A program made the translations under genes and the position numbers. Below are positions 44,358 to 53,100 of a DNA stretch of 64,000 bases, in pieces. The stretch comes from Kineothrix sp. MB12-C1 (GTDB lineage: Bacteria; Bacillota; Clostridia; Lachnospirales; Lachnospiraceae). The first letter of the stretch is position 1, and every line of letters begins with the position of its first letter. Where the stretch lies: NCBI RefSeq assembly GCF_030863805.1, contig NZ_CP132957.1, positions 1,674,001 through 1,738,000 of the forward strand, in the 5' to 3' direction. The notes beneath the pieces were generated by a model that had not been told where the DNA came from, did not search any database, and saw only the letters and a program-made list of their open reading frames with translations.

Positions 44358-44403
44358 CCCCAAATTTCTATCCAAGTGATACTTATTAGATAAAAACTTG
44401 GGG
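44358..44403 (-). other. Intercistronic stem-loop after the binding-protein gene
   Basis: Arms CCCCAA and TTGGGG, extended by T/A-rich pairs, with a long AT-rich loop, in the 138-base gap after the solute-binding-protein gene. Third example of the same placement in this window. Confidence 0.5.
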
Positions 44404-44433
44404 CACACCAATAATCATAGTCTTACTTTTTTA

Positions 44434-45801
44434 TCATTGTCTGTTCTTTTCAAGAAAAGCGTTAACATTTGTAGCAAACTCATCCGGGGCATATTCACCG
44501 GTAAATAATTTTTGTACCTCACTACCTAAATCTGTCTGGATTTTGCTGCTCTCAAAGCCCCATCCCATTATGGTGGAATATTTTACATTGGCAACTGCCT
44601 CTGAAAGCTGATTTGTCAATGCGTTGGGAGCTTTTTCCGGAGTAAACGATGCCTCTAACATTGTATTAAGCTCGCCGGTCTTTACAATTCTTGCTTCGAT
44701 ATTTTTTAAAGCGAATTGCACAGCATATTCGGCAGCAATGTCCTTGTATTGGCTATTTGCAGCTACCGCAAATCCACCTGTGAAACCTCCGCCACTCATC
44801 ACTCCGGAATCTTTTACAGCTTGAGCCTCTGAAGCATCAGCTAATACATATGGCAGAAGTAATGTTACATCATCTCCCATCGTATCTCCAAATTCCTGGG
44901 CCATCCAATTTCCGCATAATAGCATCGCCGATTTTCCGCTCTTAAAATCAGCAACAGCCGAATCATAGTCCATTGAAAATGCATCCTTTGAGATAAGTCC
45001 TTTATTAGCAATTTCTTGAATTTTAGAAGCTGCATTAAGATACGCCGGATCCGATGCATTTGCAGTGCCATTCAAATCCAAATCTGTAATACCCTTTTGA
45101 CTTTGAGTTAAAGAAAACATATCAAAAAGCTGTAGGGGAGGCCATGTTTCTTTCAGCCAAATTCCAAGCGGTACAATACCTTTCGCTTTTAACAATTCTC
45201 CAGCCTGAAGGAACTCTTCATAATTTTCAGGAACTTTTGCTCCCGCCTCTTCAAACAGAGCCTTATTAACATAAATTACAGCAAAATTTGTGTTGGAGCC
45301 AATTATTCCCCAAGTATGCCCATCTTGTTGCATTAAAAGCGACTGCCCTGTAGGGGTAAGCTGATCTGCTATATTTAGCTTTTGAATATAATCATCTAGC
45401 GGAACAGCACTATTTGAATTGACTGCCGTAGCAATATCAGAAGTAGATACCTCAAATATATCCGGCAGGCTGCCTGTTGCAAAATATGTTTTTAACTTCG
45501 CTCCACTGTCTTGCGGCATAACATCAACTTCTATTTCAACATTTGGCATTATTTTTTTCATTTCTGCCATTGCATAATCGAGCTGAGACTTTTCATCTTC
45601 AGAAGTATAATGAGCATACATCTTCAATTTTACAGTTTCAGCGGGAGTATCAGCTGCCGGTGTTTCAGTCGCGGTAGTCTCTGCTTCAGAAACTGTATCA
45701 GATACATTATTATCCGGGGTTTGAGAAGCACAAGCAGTCAGTGATATAGCCATAATTGATACCATTAGTAATGCTTTAAATTTCGAGAAAAATTTATACA
45801 T
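44434..45801 (-). CDS. Carbohydrate-binding lipoprotein of CUT1 transporter
   Basis: 455-residue extracellular solute-binding protein. Signal peptide ending in lipobox LTAC; Thr/Glu/Ala-rich linker; body with VKLKMYAHYTSEDEKSQL, ALFEEAGAKVPENYEEF, KSAMLLCGNWMAQEFG and GGFTGGFAVAANSQYKD. AGGAGGAGG ribosome site. First gene of the GH127 operon, and its promoter carries the conserved YesN-type box (45862-45918). Substrate inferred as arabinofuranosyl oligosaccharide. Confidence 0.93.
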   Translation of the reverse strand: MYKFFSKFKALLMVSIMAISLTACASQTPDNNVSDTVSEAETTATETPAADTPAETVKLKMYAHYTSEDEKSQLDYAMAEMKKIMPNVEIEVDVMPQDSGAKLKTYFATGSLPDIFEVSTSDIATAVNSNSAVPLDDYIQKLNIADQLTPTGQSLLMQQDGHTWGIIGSNTNFAVIYVNKALFEEAGAKVPENYEEFLQAGELLKAKGIVPLGIWLKETWPPLQLFDMFSLTQSQKGITDLDLNGTANASDPAYLNAASKIQEIANKGLISKDAFSMDYDSAVADFKSGKSAMLLCGNWMAQEFGDTMGDDVTLLLPYVLADASEAQAVKDSGVMSGGGFTGGFAVAANSQYKDIAAEYAVQFALKNIEARIVKTGELNTMLEASFTPEKAPNALTNQLSEAVANVKYSTIMGWGFESSKIQTDLGSEVQKLFTGEYAPDEFATNVNAFLEKNRQ

Positions 45802-45861
45802 TTAGCCTCCTCCTATAAATTCAATTTGATATGTTGTTTTCTCTAAGCTTAGGATGATTTT

Positions 45862-45918
45862 ATTCTAACAGGTCCATTGTATGAACAGAAGGAAAAATCC
45901 GATACCTTTTTGTAATTT
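45862..45918 (-). promoter_or_regulatory. Promoter with conserved 18-bp activator box (GH127 operon)
   Basis: Minus-strand extended -10 TG-T-TAGAAT (top 45862-45870) with no consensus -35. The box AAATTACAAAAAGGTATC (top 45901-45918) lies 39 bases from the -10. The same box with one base changed occurs at the same distance upstream of the chemoreceptor gene (51837-51893). It is the best candidate binding site for the response regulator at 46056. Confidence 0.75.
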
Positions 45919-46055
45919 GAGGTGTATTATTCAAATATGGTAAAGAAGAGGTCATTAAAAGACCCTTTCCAATAAAGCTATAAGCAAGCACAGTTAGAAA
46001 AGGCTACTCCTATAAGCTGATATGTAATTAACAGAAAAGAACGTTATAAATTATG

Positions 46056-47648
46056 CTATTTCTTACTATTTCCGTATTCACTGGGAGATAATCCTGTATA
46101 CTTTTTAAAGCATTTGCTGAAATAACCGGCATCACTATATCCGATCACTTCTGATATTCTGGATATTGCAATATCTTTGTCGGAGGTCAACAATTCCTTG
46201 GCTTTTTGCATTCTTGCACTAGTGATATAATCGGACACTGTTATACCTATTTCTTTTTTAAAAGTTTTCCGTAAATAACTGGAATTTATAAAAACATTCT
46301 TCGAAATCTTACCAATATCCAGCTCATTATCCTGTAAATTAGAGTCAATATAATCCTTTACCTTTTTTACTAATAACTTTGATTTTGTTAATTTATGTTT
46401 ATCCAAATAATAGATGACTTTTTCAAATAACTGAGTAAACCAAAGTAAAGACGTTTCCAAGGAACCGATATTATTAATTTCTGAATAAGGAGAAAAATTC
46501 TTACCAAAAACATCCTCAATACTTTTGCCAAGTTCAACAATATAGGAAAGGCATAATGAAACTAAGCCCGCAAAAATAGTCATGGTATAATCTACCGACA
46601 GTTTTTGTTCCTTTATAAAAGAAAAAATATTAGCCAGCTCTTCTTTAATAACTTCAATATCACCCATTTTTAACCCCAGAAGCAGATTTTCATTAATTTC
46701 ACTGGGGTAAAAACCAATATTCATTCCATTTGACTCAACGCTGCTATAATCTATTACCTTTGAATTACTCAAAATAAGTTTGTTTTGCAGCGCAGCCAGA
46801 GCATCTTTGTAAGAACCACGGACGGCTTCAAATCCCCTGGCAGGTCTGCCAATGCCGACCGTCACAGTAAAGTCAAAGTATTTCCTTACTACCTCACAAA
46901 GTCTCTGGTATCCATCTGTACTGAATTTTATCAAATCTTCGTCATCTTCAAATTGAATCAGCGAAATAATTCTTCCTTCTGGCCCGTTGAAAATAATATT
47001 TTTCCCTTTGATGTTGGTAATTTCATTTAAAATATTGGCAAGAGCAAATTGCCAAAGTACAATTTCACTTGCCTCACTCCACCTTTGATACATGTTGTCT
47101 ATCTCCACAATTGCTACACGAAATAAAAGTGAATGAATATTAATACCCAATCGGCTTAAGCGGGCTATCATTTCATCCTCCTTCAAAATAAATTCATTGC
47201 TAATCAATAGGTTAAGCAGCCTTCCTTTTATCATCTCTGTTTCTGCTTTATGAGCCGTTATTTCAAGCCTGTCTTTCTCAATACTTTCTTTTATCTTAAG
47301 TAGTGGAACCATCAATTCATCGTTATTAAATGGTTTTAGTATATAGTCCAGGGCGCCTAGCTTTATCGCTTTTCTTGCATAATCAAATTCATTATGTCCA
47401 GTTACCAATATAACTGCTATGTTAGAATACTGGTCCCTAAGCCTTTCTATTAATTCCAGACCATTCATAAATGGCATATTAATATCAACAAGAGCGATAT
47501 CTGGTTTAAAGGTTCCAATCTTTTCCAATGCATCCAGCCCGTTCTTTGCTTCGCAGCATATTTCAAATCCGTAATTTTCCCATTCCACTGATTCAACTAG
47601 ATACTGTCTGTAAAGAGGTTCATCATCAACAACGATTAATTTCAACAT
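46056..47648 (-). CDS. Response regulator, REC plus AraC-type DNA-binding domain (YesN-like)
   Basis: 530-residue regulator. Receiver domain: VVDDEPLY, phospho-Asp in DIALVDINMP, LDYILKPFNN. Middle region is unassigned. The C-terminus has two AraC helix-turn-helix units (DIGKISKNVFINSSYLRKTFKKE, RISEVIGYSDAGYFSKCFKKY). Its ATG lies inside the end of the upstream kinase gene (23-base overlap) after GGAGGTAGCGG. Probable activator of the GH127 operon and of the chemoreceptor, through the shared box. Confidence 0.94.
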   Translation of the reverse strand: MLKLIVVDDEPLYRQYLVESVEWENYGFEICCEAKNGLDALEKIGTFKPDIALVDINMPFMNGLELIERLRDQYSNIAVILVTGHNEFDYARKAIKLGALDYILKPFNNDELMVPLLKIKESIEKDRLEITAHKAETEMIKGRLLNLLISNEFILKEDEMIARLSRLGINIHSLLFRVAIVEIDNMYQRWSEASEIVLWQFALANILNEITNIKGKNIIFNGPEGRIISLIQFEDDEDLIKFSTDGYQRLCEVVRKYFDFTVTVGIGRPARGFEAVRGSYKDALAALQNKLILSNSKVIDYSSVESNGMNIGFYPSEINENLLLGLKMGDIEVIKEELANIFSFIKEQKLSVDYTMTIFAGLVSLCLSYIVELGKSIEDVFGKNFSPYSEINNIGSLETSLLWFTQLFEKVIYYLDKHKLTKSKLLVKKVKDYIDSNLQDNELDIGKISKNVFINSSYLRKTFKKEIGITVSDYITSARMQKAKELLTSDKDIAISRISEVIGYSDAGYFSKCFKKYTGLSPSEYGNSKK

Positions 47649-49428
47649 ATCCGCTACCTCCAGTCAAAAAAGGAATTGTTACAGTTATTACCGTCCCTTT
47701 CCCCAATTCACTCTCGATCTTCAAACCATAATTTTCGCCGAAAAATAATTTAATTCTTTCATCTACACTACGCAATCCAAAGGATTCCTTAACAGTTTCA
47801 GGGTGCTGATAGTCAAAAATTTCCTTAATCTTTTCTTCAGAAATCCCCACACCATCATCAAAAACTTTTATTAATACGTTATCGCCTTCCATATATCCTT
47901 CGACAAATATCCTCCCAAAACTTCCTTTTGTTTTAAGCGCATGATAGATGGAGTTTTCCACTAACGGCTGCAAAGTTAGTTTCAAAATCTTACTTTTCTT
48001 TATCTCATCTTGCACCTTTATTTCGTAGTCAAAAACATCATAATACCTATACCGCTGAATATTTAGATAATCATTCACATTTTTTATTTCTTCTTCCAAT
48101 GAAATTATTTCTTTTCCTTTACTCAAAGCTATTCTATAAAAATCTGCAAGGGATTTTGTTGCAATTTGAGCTTCCTTCGCCCCGGCCATTCCACATAAGG
48201 TATAAATCAATTCAAGGGAATTGTATAAAAAATGGGGCTTTATCTGAGCTTGAATCAGAGCCAATTCATATTCCCTTAGCTTTTTTTGCTCCTGAGTCGA
48301 TTTATTTAACAACTCTTTAATTCTTTCAACCATTATATTAAAGCCCGAAGCCAACCTTCCTATTTCATCCTTTGAGTTCACATCACAAACAACATCCAGA
48401 TTCCCATCCTTAATCTCATCCATCTTTTTAGTGAGTTTCACGAGAGGTTTTGCTATTACTCTAGATAGCACCGTTGCGGCTAATAATGCCAAAATCATAC
48501 ATATAAAGCCTAATATTACAACAACTATTGTGTTTTTATTAACATCGGCCGTCAATTCCTGTATAGGAATAACACTTACTAGTTTCCAATCAAAGTACTC
48601 TAAAGACGTAGACGTAACCAGCATGTTTTTTCCATCGATATTCTTAATTTCACTGAAATTTCCTCTGCTTAGAATTAATTGTCTCAACTTTGTGTTAGCT
48701 AAAGGTTTCAATACATCATCTTTTTTTTGAGATGACATAATTTTGCCTTGTCCATCCAATATAAAATAACTCGTTATATTTTCAGGTCCTACACTTACAT
48801 AGATGTCGGAAATTGAACTTTCTTTTATATTTAATATGAGTATTCCAAGCTTTTTACCGCTTCGCGGGTCAATTACTTTTTTAGCAAGAGTTAATACCGA
48901 AGAATTCATATCCGTTACTAAAAACTCCCTTTTTTGCATTAAAAGCCACTTATTTTGAGTGTTACTATTATCGATCTCATTAAAAAGTCCACTTTCACAA
49001 GCTTTATTTAAATTATTTGCTAAGCTATTATTTATAATAAAGGCATTCAAATCTTTATCTATAAATGCTGAAGATTCAATATCAGGAAATGTTATTTTTA
49101 TAGTATTTAACTCGTTTTCAATTTTACCTCGCATTTCAAGATAGGAGGCGCTATTTTCTCCATAATTTAAATTGCTTTGAATAATTTTAATAAGGCTTAA
49201 AGTAGTAATATTGGCACAGTTCTCCGTATTAGCCATCATTGTATTTATTCTTGTGACAATTAAGGTTGAGTTGTCAGCTACATTCTTCACTGTTTCCTTG
49301 ATTATCGCCTGAGAAAATATATAATTTGAAATATATCCCAAAAAAAATAAAGGTATTATAACAAGCGGTATGTATATATATAATATTTTGTTTTTTATCA
49401 GTTGATTCTTAAACCATTGTTTATCCAA
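47626..49428 (-). CDS. Sensor histidine kinase, YesM-like
   Basis: About 600 residues. N-terminal helix (YIYIPLVIIPLFFLGYISNYIF), extracellular dCache-type sensor of about 250 residues, second helix (NTIVVVILGFICMILALLAATVL), HAMP, then His_kinase with IKPHFLYNSLELIYTL and a full HATPase domain (LQPLVENSIYHA, FDDGVGIS, FGLRSVDERI). The start is taken as TTG at 49428 because GGAGG lies about ten bases before it; the GTG at 49437 sits too close to that site. Its partner response regulator follows, overlapping by 23 bases. Confidence 0.92.
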   Translation of the reverse strand: MDKQWFKNQLIKNKILYIYIPLVIIPLFFLGYISNYIFSQAIIKETVKNVADNSTLIVTRINTMMANTENCANITTLSLIKIIQSNLNYGENSASYLEMRGKIENELNTIKITFPDIESSAFIDKDLNAFIINNSLANNLNKACESGLFNEIDNSNTQNKWLLMQKREFLVTDMNSSVLTLAKKVIDPRSGKKLGILILNIKESSISDIYVSVGPENITSYFILDGQGKIMSSQKKDDVLKPLANTKLRQLILSRGNFSEIKNIDGKNMLVTSTSLEYFDWKLVSVIPIQELTADVNKNTIVVVILGFICMILALLAATVLSRVIAKPLVKLTKKMDEIKDGNLDVVCDVNSKDEIGRLASGFNIMVERIKELLNKSTQEQKKLREYELALIQAQIKPHFLYNSLELIYTLCGMAGAKEAQIATKSLADFYRIALSKGKEIISLEEEIKNVNDYLNIQRYRYYDVFDYEIKVQDEIKKSKILKLTLQPLVENSIYHALKTKGSFGRIFVEGYMEGDNVLIKVFDDGVGISEEKIKEIFDYQHPETVKESFGLRSVDERIKLFFGENYGLKIESELGKGTVITVTIPFLTGGSGYVEINRC

Positions 49429-49464
49429 CGTTATCACACCTCCATATATTTTTTAAACCTTTAT

Positions 49465-49497
49465 ATAAAACAAAGAAACAAGCCTTTCTGCTTGCTT
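49465..49497 (-). terminator. Terminator or attenuator ahead of the kinase gene
   Basis: Minus-strand stem with arms AAGCAAGC and GCTTGTTT (one G-U pair), 6-base loop, then a T-rich run. It is about 175 bases beyond the chemoreceptor stop and 37-70 bases before the kinase start, so it may terminate the chemoreceptor message or attenuate the kinase. Confidence 0.5.
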
Positions 49498-49670
49498 CTT
49501 CTTTATTGGGAGCTAAGCGAGCATAGTCTTTGTGAAAGCAACCAATATCATTTTTTAATTATAACATACATTCACTTAAGTATAGATTTAATCACTCAAA
49601 ATCAAACTGTAATTATTCATATTTCGATTTACGTTTGTTTTACACTCCTTCTTGTTTATCCATTAAGGAT

Positions 49671-51788
49671 TCACCCTACCTTGTATTCCTGTTCCATCTT
49701 AAATCCTGAAATAGCTTCGCTAAGTTCTACCGACAATCCTTGCAAATTAACTGCTAAGTTAGCAAGCAATTTTGCTTCCACAATCTGCCTTTGCGTATTT
49801 GTCGATACTTCTTCGGTTGTTGCCGCAGTTTCCTGTGCAACCCCTGCAACACTTTCTATTTTTGACAAAGTTAAATTCTTAATTTCAAGAATTTGACTTA
49901 CTGCATTACTTACATCATTAATCTGATCTGAAATATTTGCCATTGCCTCAAAAATTGCTTTGAATGAATTATCAGTTTCTTCTACAACATCCATTTGTTC
50001 CGAAATTACTATGTTGGCACTATTGGCAGCACTGACTGTTAATTCCGTCTTTCTTTTAATATTTAACAGAATATCACTGATCATTACAGAGGCGCTTTTT
50101 GATTGATTTGCAAGTTTTCTAACCTCCTCAGCTACTACCGCAAAGCTTTTTCCCGTTTCTCCAACCCTTGAAGCTTCTATCGCAGCATTTAATGCAAGTA
50201 AATTTGTTTGCTCCGAAATATCTACTATTATTCTTGTTATTTTCTGTATTTCCTGCATTTCTTTACTTAAGTCATTTATATTATCAATTATCTTGGTAGA
50301 AACAGATTTTGTTTCAACTGTCTTATCATTTAAAGACTTAACTGTAGACATTGCTACATCACTTAATCCCTTTGTATTTTTAACAACTTCAGCAACATTT
50401 CCTATTACTACTTCAACGCTATTGATATTACCTGAAAGCATATTTAAAAAATTGGCACCTTCTGAAATGTCCTCGGCCTGATTTGCTGCTCCCGTGGCAA
50501 TTTCCTGAATTGTTATTCCAACTTGCTCTGAACTAATTTGTGAACGCGAAGTTGAAATGATTATTTCTTCCGAACTTTTTAAAACTTTTTGCGCAGAAGT
50601 ATTGACTTTTGACACAAGCGAGTTAATATTTTGTGACATCTCATCGAAATTGGATATAACATTAGCTATTTCATCTTTACTTTTATCTCTCAGCTTATTT
50701 GAAAAGTTTCCCTTTTTAGCTTCGTTAATCAGTCCTACCAAACGTTTTAAGGGTGTAGATATGCTAATTGTAATTGTGTAAGCTAAAAAAAGGGCAATAA
50801 TAAGACATAGTATTGTTATAAAAATAATTGTATTCCTCACACTATTTGTCTCAGTATTCAGGAAAGAATAAGGCACTGCTGCTACCATATACCAATCCGT
50901 ATCCTGTATTTTAGAAAACGTAACCAGATAATCCTTCCCACCAATATCAGTTGAAAAACCTTGTCTTTCGCTTTCAAGTTTTTTTATTAATAGTTTATCT
51001 CTATATGGAATCCCAAATGTAGATACTGAATTTTCACTTGCAATTACGATACCATTTGAATTGATTATAAATATATCTAAGCCATTGCCTAAATTAACAT
51101 CTTTTAGTACATTAGAAAAAGTTTCCGGTTTTAAAAACATGTACATTTGCCCAAGAACATTTCCATCATCATTTGATTGAATTTTACTCAATAATAGCAA
51201 CTGCGGAGAGCCATCTTCCGCCTTAATCATACTTAGTACCGAGTTATTGTTTGAAATTTCCATTTTTTTTTGAATTTTTTCTTTGCTTTCATCGGATACC
51301 ACACTATCTCCCAGATGGTTATCACCAATTGTAATACTCTCACCAATATTGATATAAAGTTTTTTAATTGATTGATTAATACCTGTAGTATTCGTAAGAA
51401 GTGACTCTATCTTCCTTGTGGAATCTAGCTTTTTCAAATTATCATTCGAATAAAAATCATCAACACTATTCTGTAATTCTTCGGATATAATTATATTTTT
51501 ACTTACAGCGCTAATTTTCTGAATCTCAGCATGAACATTTTTCCCAATTTGTTTTACAACTTCCGTTGAATATGAACTTATTTTTGCTTCAATAGCATCA
51601 TTGGATTTTTTATATGCAATAGAACCAACCACAGATAGAGGTATAAAAGTAATAATAAAAAAGGACACAAACAATCGAGTTTGTATTTTAACATTTCTGG
51701 ATATTCTGCCAAATCTACACAAAGTTTTAAATAAAACTCTTAACCGCTCTGTTATCACAATATTTTTTACTTGTCTTTTATGATTCAT
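49671..51788 (-). CDS. Methyl-accepting chemotaxis protein (dCache, HAMP, signalling domain)
   Basis: 705-residue chemoreceptor. N-terminal helix (RLFVSFFIITFIPLSVVGSIAY), extracellular double-Cache region of about 270 residues, second helix (IIFITILCLIIALFLAYTI), HAMP, and signalling hairpin with QTNLLALNAAIEASRVGETGKSFAVVAEEVRKLA. The stretch GETGKSF differs from the usual GxG(R/K)GF at one glycine. The C-terminal segment lacks a CheR-binding pentapeptide. ATG after AAAGGAG. Its promoter has the same 18-bp box as the GH127 operon, so the sugar response probably also raises this receptor. AT-rich codon use like its neighbours. Confidence 0.93.
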   Translation of the reverse strand: MNHKRQVKNIVITERLRVLFKTLCRFGRISRNVKIQTRLFVSFFIITFIPLSVVGSIAYKKSNDAIEAKISSYSTEVVKQIGKNVHAEIQKISAVSKNIIISEELQNSVDDFYSNDNLKKLDSTRKIESLLTNTTGINQSIKKLYINIGESITIGDNHLGDSVVSDESKEKIQKKMEISNNNSVLSMIKAEDGSPQLLLLSKIQSNDDGNVLGQMYMFLKPETFSNVLKDVNLGNGLDIFIINSNGIVIASENSVSTFGIPYRDKLLIKKLESERQGFSTDIGGKDYLVTFSKIQDTDWYMVAAVPYSFLNTETNSVRNTIIFITILCLIIALFLAYTITISISTPLKRLVGLINEAKKGNFSNKLRDKSKDEIANVISNFDEMSQNINSLVSKVNTSAQKVLKSSEEIIISTSRSQISSEQVGITIQEIATGAANQAEDISEGANFLNMLSGNINSVEVVIGNVAEVVKNTKGLSDVAMSTVKSLNDKTVETKSVSTKIIDNINDLSKEMQEIQKITRIIVDISEQTNLLALNAAIEASRVGETGKSFAVVAEEVRKLANQSKSASVMISDILLNIKRKTELTVSAANSANIVISEQMDVVEETDNSFKAIFEAMANISDQINDVSNAVSQILEIKNLTLSKIESVAGVAQETAATTEEVSTNTQRQIVEAKLLANLAVNLQGLSVELSEAISGFKMEQEYKVG

Positions 51789-52165
51789 TCAACATTCTCC
51801 TTTAAGTAAATATCCCGAGGAAACTAGAATATAATTATTCTAGCAGGTATACTTTTTAGACAGAATGTAAAATTTGATACGTTTTTGTAATTTAAGGGTA
51901 TTTAAGGATACTGTACTTGTATTGATTATGAAAAAGTATCATAATAAAAGCAATATTCTTAATTATGTATGATATTTTACAAATACAATACTTTACCAAA
52001 GCAATTAATTGAGACACACCATTTTACCTATTAGTAATTATTGAAATCAATTAACCTGTTGTTATTATTTAAATCATTACATTCTAAATAAACCATTTAA
52101 TTTATAAGTAGAAAATAATTAATTTAGCAAATCGGTATAAATCCTAAAGAAAGTGGTATTTTTTG
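51789..52165. other. Divergent intergenic region between chemoreceptor and AraC regulator
   Basis: 377 bases without a gene. The half nearest the chemoreceptor carries its promoter and the 18-bp box. The rest is very A/T-rich. Toward the AraC gene GGTATAAAT (about 52134) is a possible -10, but no matching -35 is seen. A further AAAAAGTATC on the plus strand (near 51932) resembles part of the box, too weak to call. Confidence 0.6.
51837..51893 (-). promoter_or_regulatory. Promoter with conserved 18-bp activator box (chemoreceptor)
   Basis: Extended -10 TG-C-TAGAAT (top 51837-51845) and box AAATTACAAAAACGTATC (top 51876-51893), 39 bases apart, exactly as in the GH127 operon promoter; 17 of 18 bases of the box are the same. 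Confidence 0.75.
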
Positions 52166-53014
52166 ATGAAGTACAAACATGGACTTTTTGGCATCCTTAA
52201 TGCAGATGAAATGAGTAACCCACCTCTATACTTATCTGATGGTGGTATTGAAAGTCGTTACCAAGAGGTATACGACTTGGATAATCGTAAACGAAAAGGC
52301 TACGGTGGATTTGTTTTTCAGTATACTTTATCCGGATACGGTTATCTTGAAATGAATCAAAAAGTGAACAGAGTGAACCCCGGGATGGGTTTTGTCGTAA
52401 GCGTTCCTGGAGACAGCCGCTATTATATAAATCCTCAAGAAGAGGTTGCATGGGAATTCATCTATTTGCATTTTTACGGTGATTCTACGAGACCATTTAT
52501 TGAGAAGCTATCCACTCTGTGTGACTGTTTATTCCATATTGATAAAAGCAGCTCACCTATCCAACAACTATTTAAGCTGCAAAATCGTATGATTACTGGC
52601 GGCTATCTTCATAAGTATGAAGGGCAGGAAATCCTCTATCACTTCCTTTGCAGCCTCTTACGAGAGATTGAATTTCCTTCTAAAAAAACTGAAGACTCCC
52701 TCGTTAGTCACGCTATTCGCCTGATTGATGCCGAATACAATACATTGGAAGGTATCTACGAAGTTGCTAAACGTCTAAATATTTCTCAGGAGCACCTAGC
52801 ACGTAATTTTAAAATAGAACAAGGAGTTACACCAATCAAGTATTTGACAAATATTCGTATACAAGCTGCTATTAATATGTTACTTAGTACTACGAATACC
52901 ATTAAAGTAATTGCTGAAAACTGCGGATTTTCGAATAGCAATTACTTTTCAAAAGTATTCAAGAAGTATGTGCACTTATCACCTGAAAAATATCGAGAGC
53001 AATACAAATTCTAG
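52166..53014 (+). CDS. AraC-family transcriptional regulator (cupin sensor, RafR/MsmR-like)
   Basis: 282-residue regulator. The N-terminal cupin half (QYTLSGYGYLEMN, MGFVVSVPGDSRYYIN, EVAWEFIYLHFYG) binds a sugar; the C-terminal AraC domain has GIYEVAKRLNISQEHLARNFK and VIAENCGFSNSNYFSKVFKKY. Start at the ATG 52166, with AGAAAGTGG as a weak ribosome site; the frame could be read from a TTG one codon upstream. It lies convergent to the alpha-galactosidase gene, the usual target of RafR/MsmR-type regulators, so regulation of that gene is likely but indirect. Confidence 0.92.
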   Translation: MKYKHGLFGILNADEMSNPPLYLSDGGIESRYQEVYDLDNRKRKGYGGFVFQYTLSGYGYLEMNQKVNRVNPGMGFVVSVPGDSRYYINPQEEVAWEFIYLHFYGDSTRPFIEKLSTLCDCLFHIDKSSSPIQQLFKLQNRMITGGYLHKYEGQEILYHFLCSLLREIEFPSKKTEDSLVSHAIRLIDAEYNTLEGIYEVAKRLNISQEHLARNFKIEQGVTPIKYLTNIRIQAAINMLLSTTNTIKVIAENCGFSNSNYFSKVFKKYVHLSPEKYREQYKF

Positions 53015-53100
53015 ATAAAAGTTGAAATCCGAGAAAGGAGTTATTCTGATATCTATACTGCCATATAAATACTTCTCTGTGTCACTTTTCTTTTCCCCTC

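Noticed and set aside
51921-51945. Further copy of the activator box ahead of the AraC gene
   Set aside because: Only a 10-base part (AAAAAGTATC) matches and neither spacing nor the extended -10 is present.
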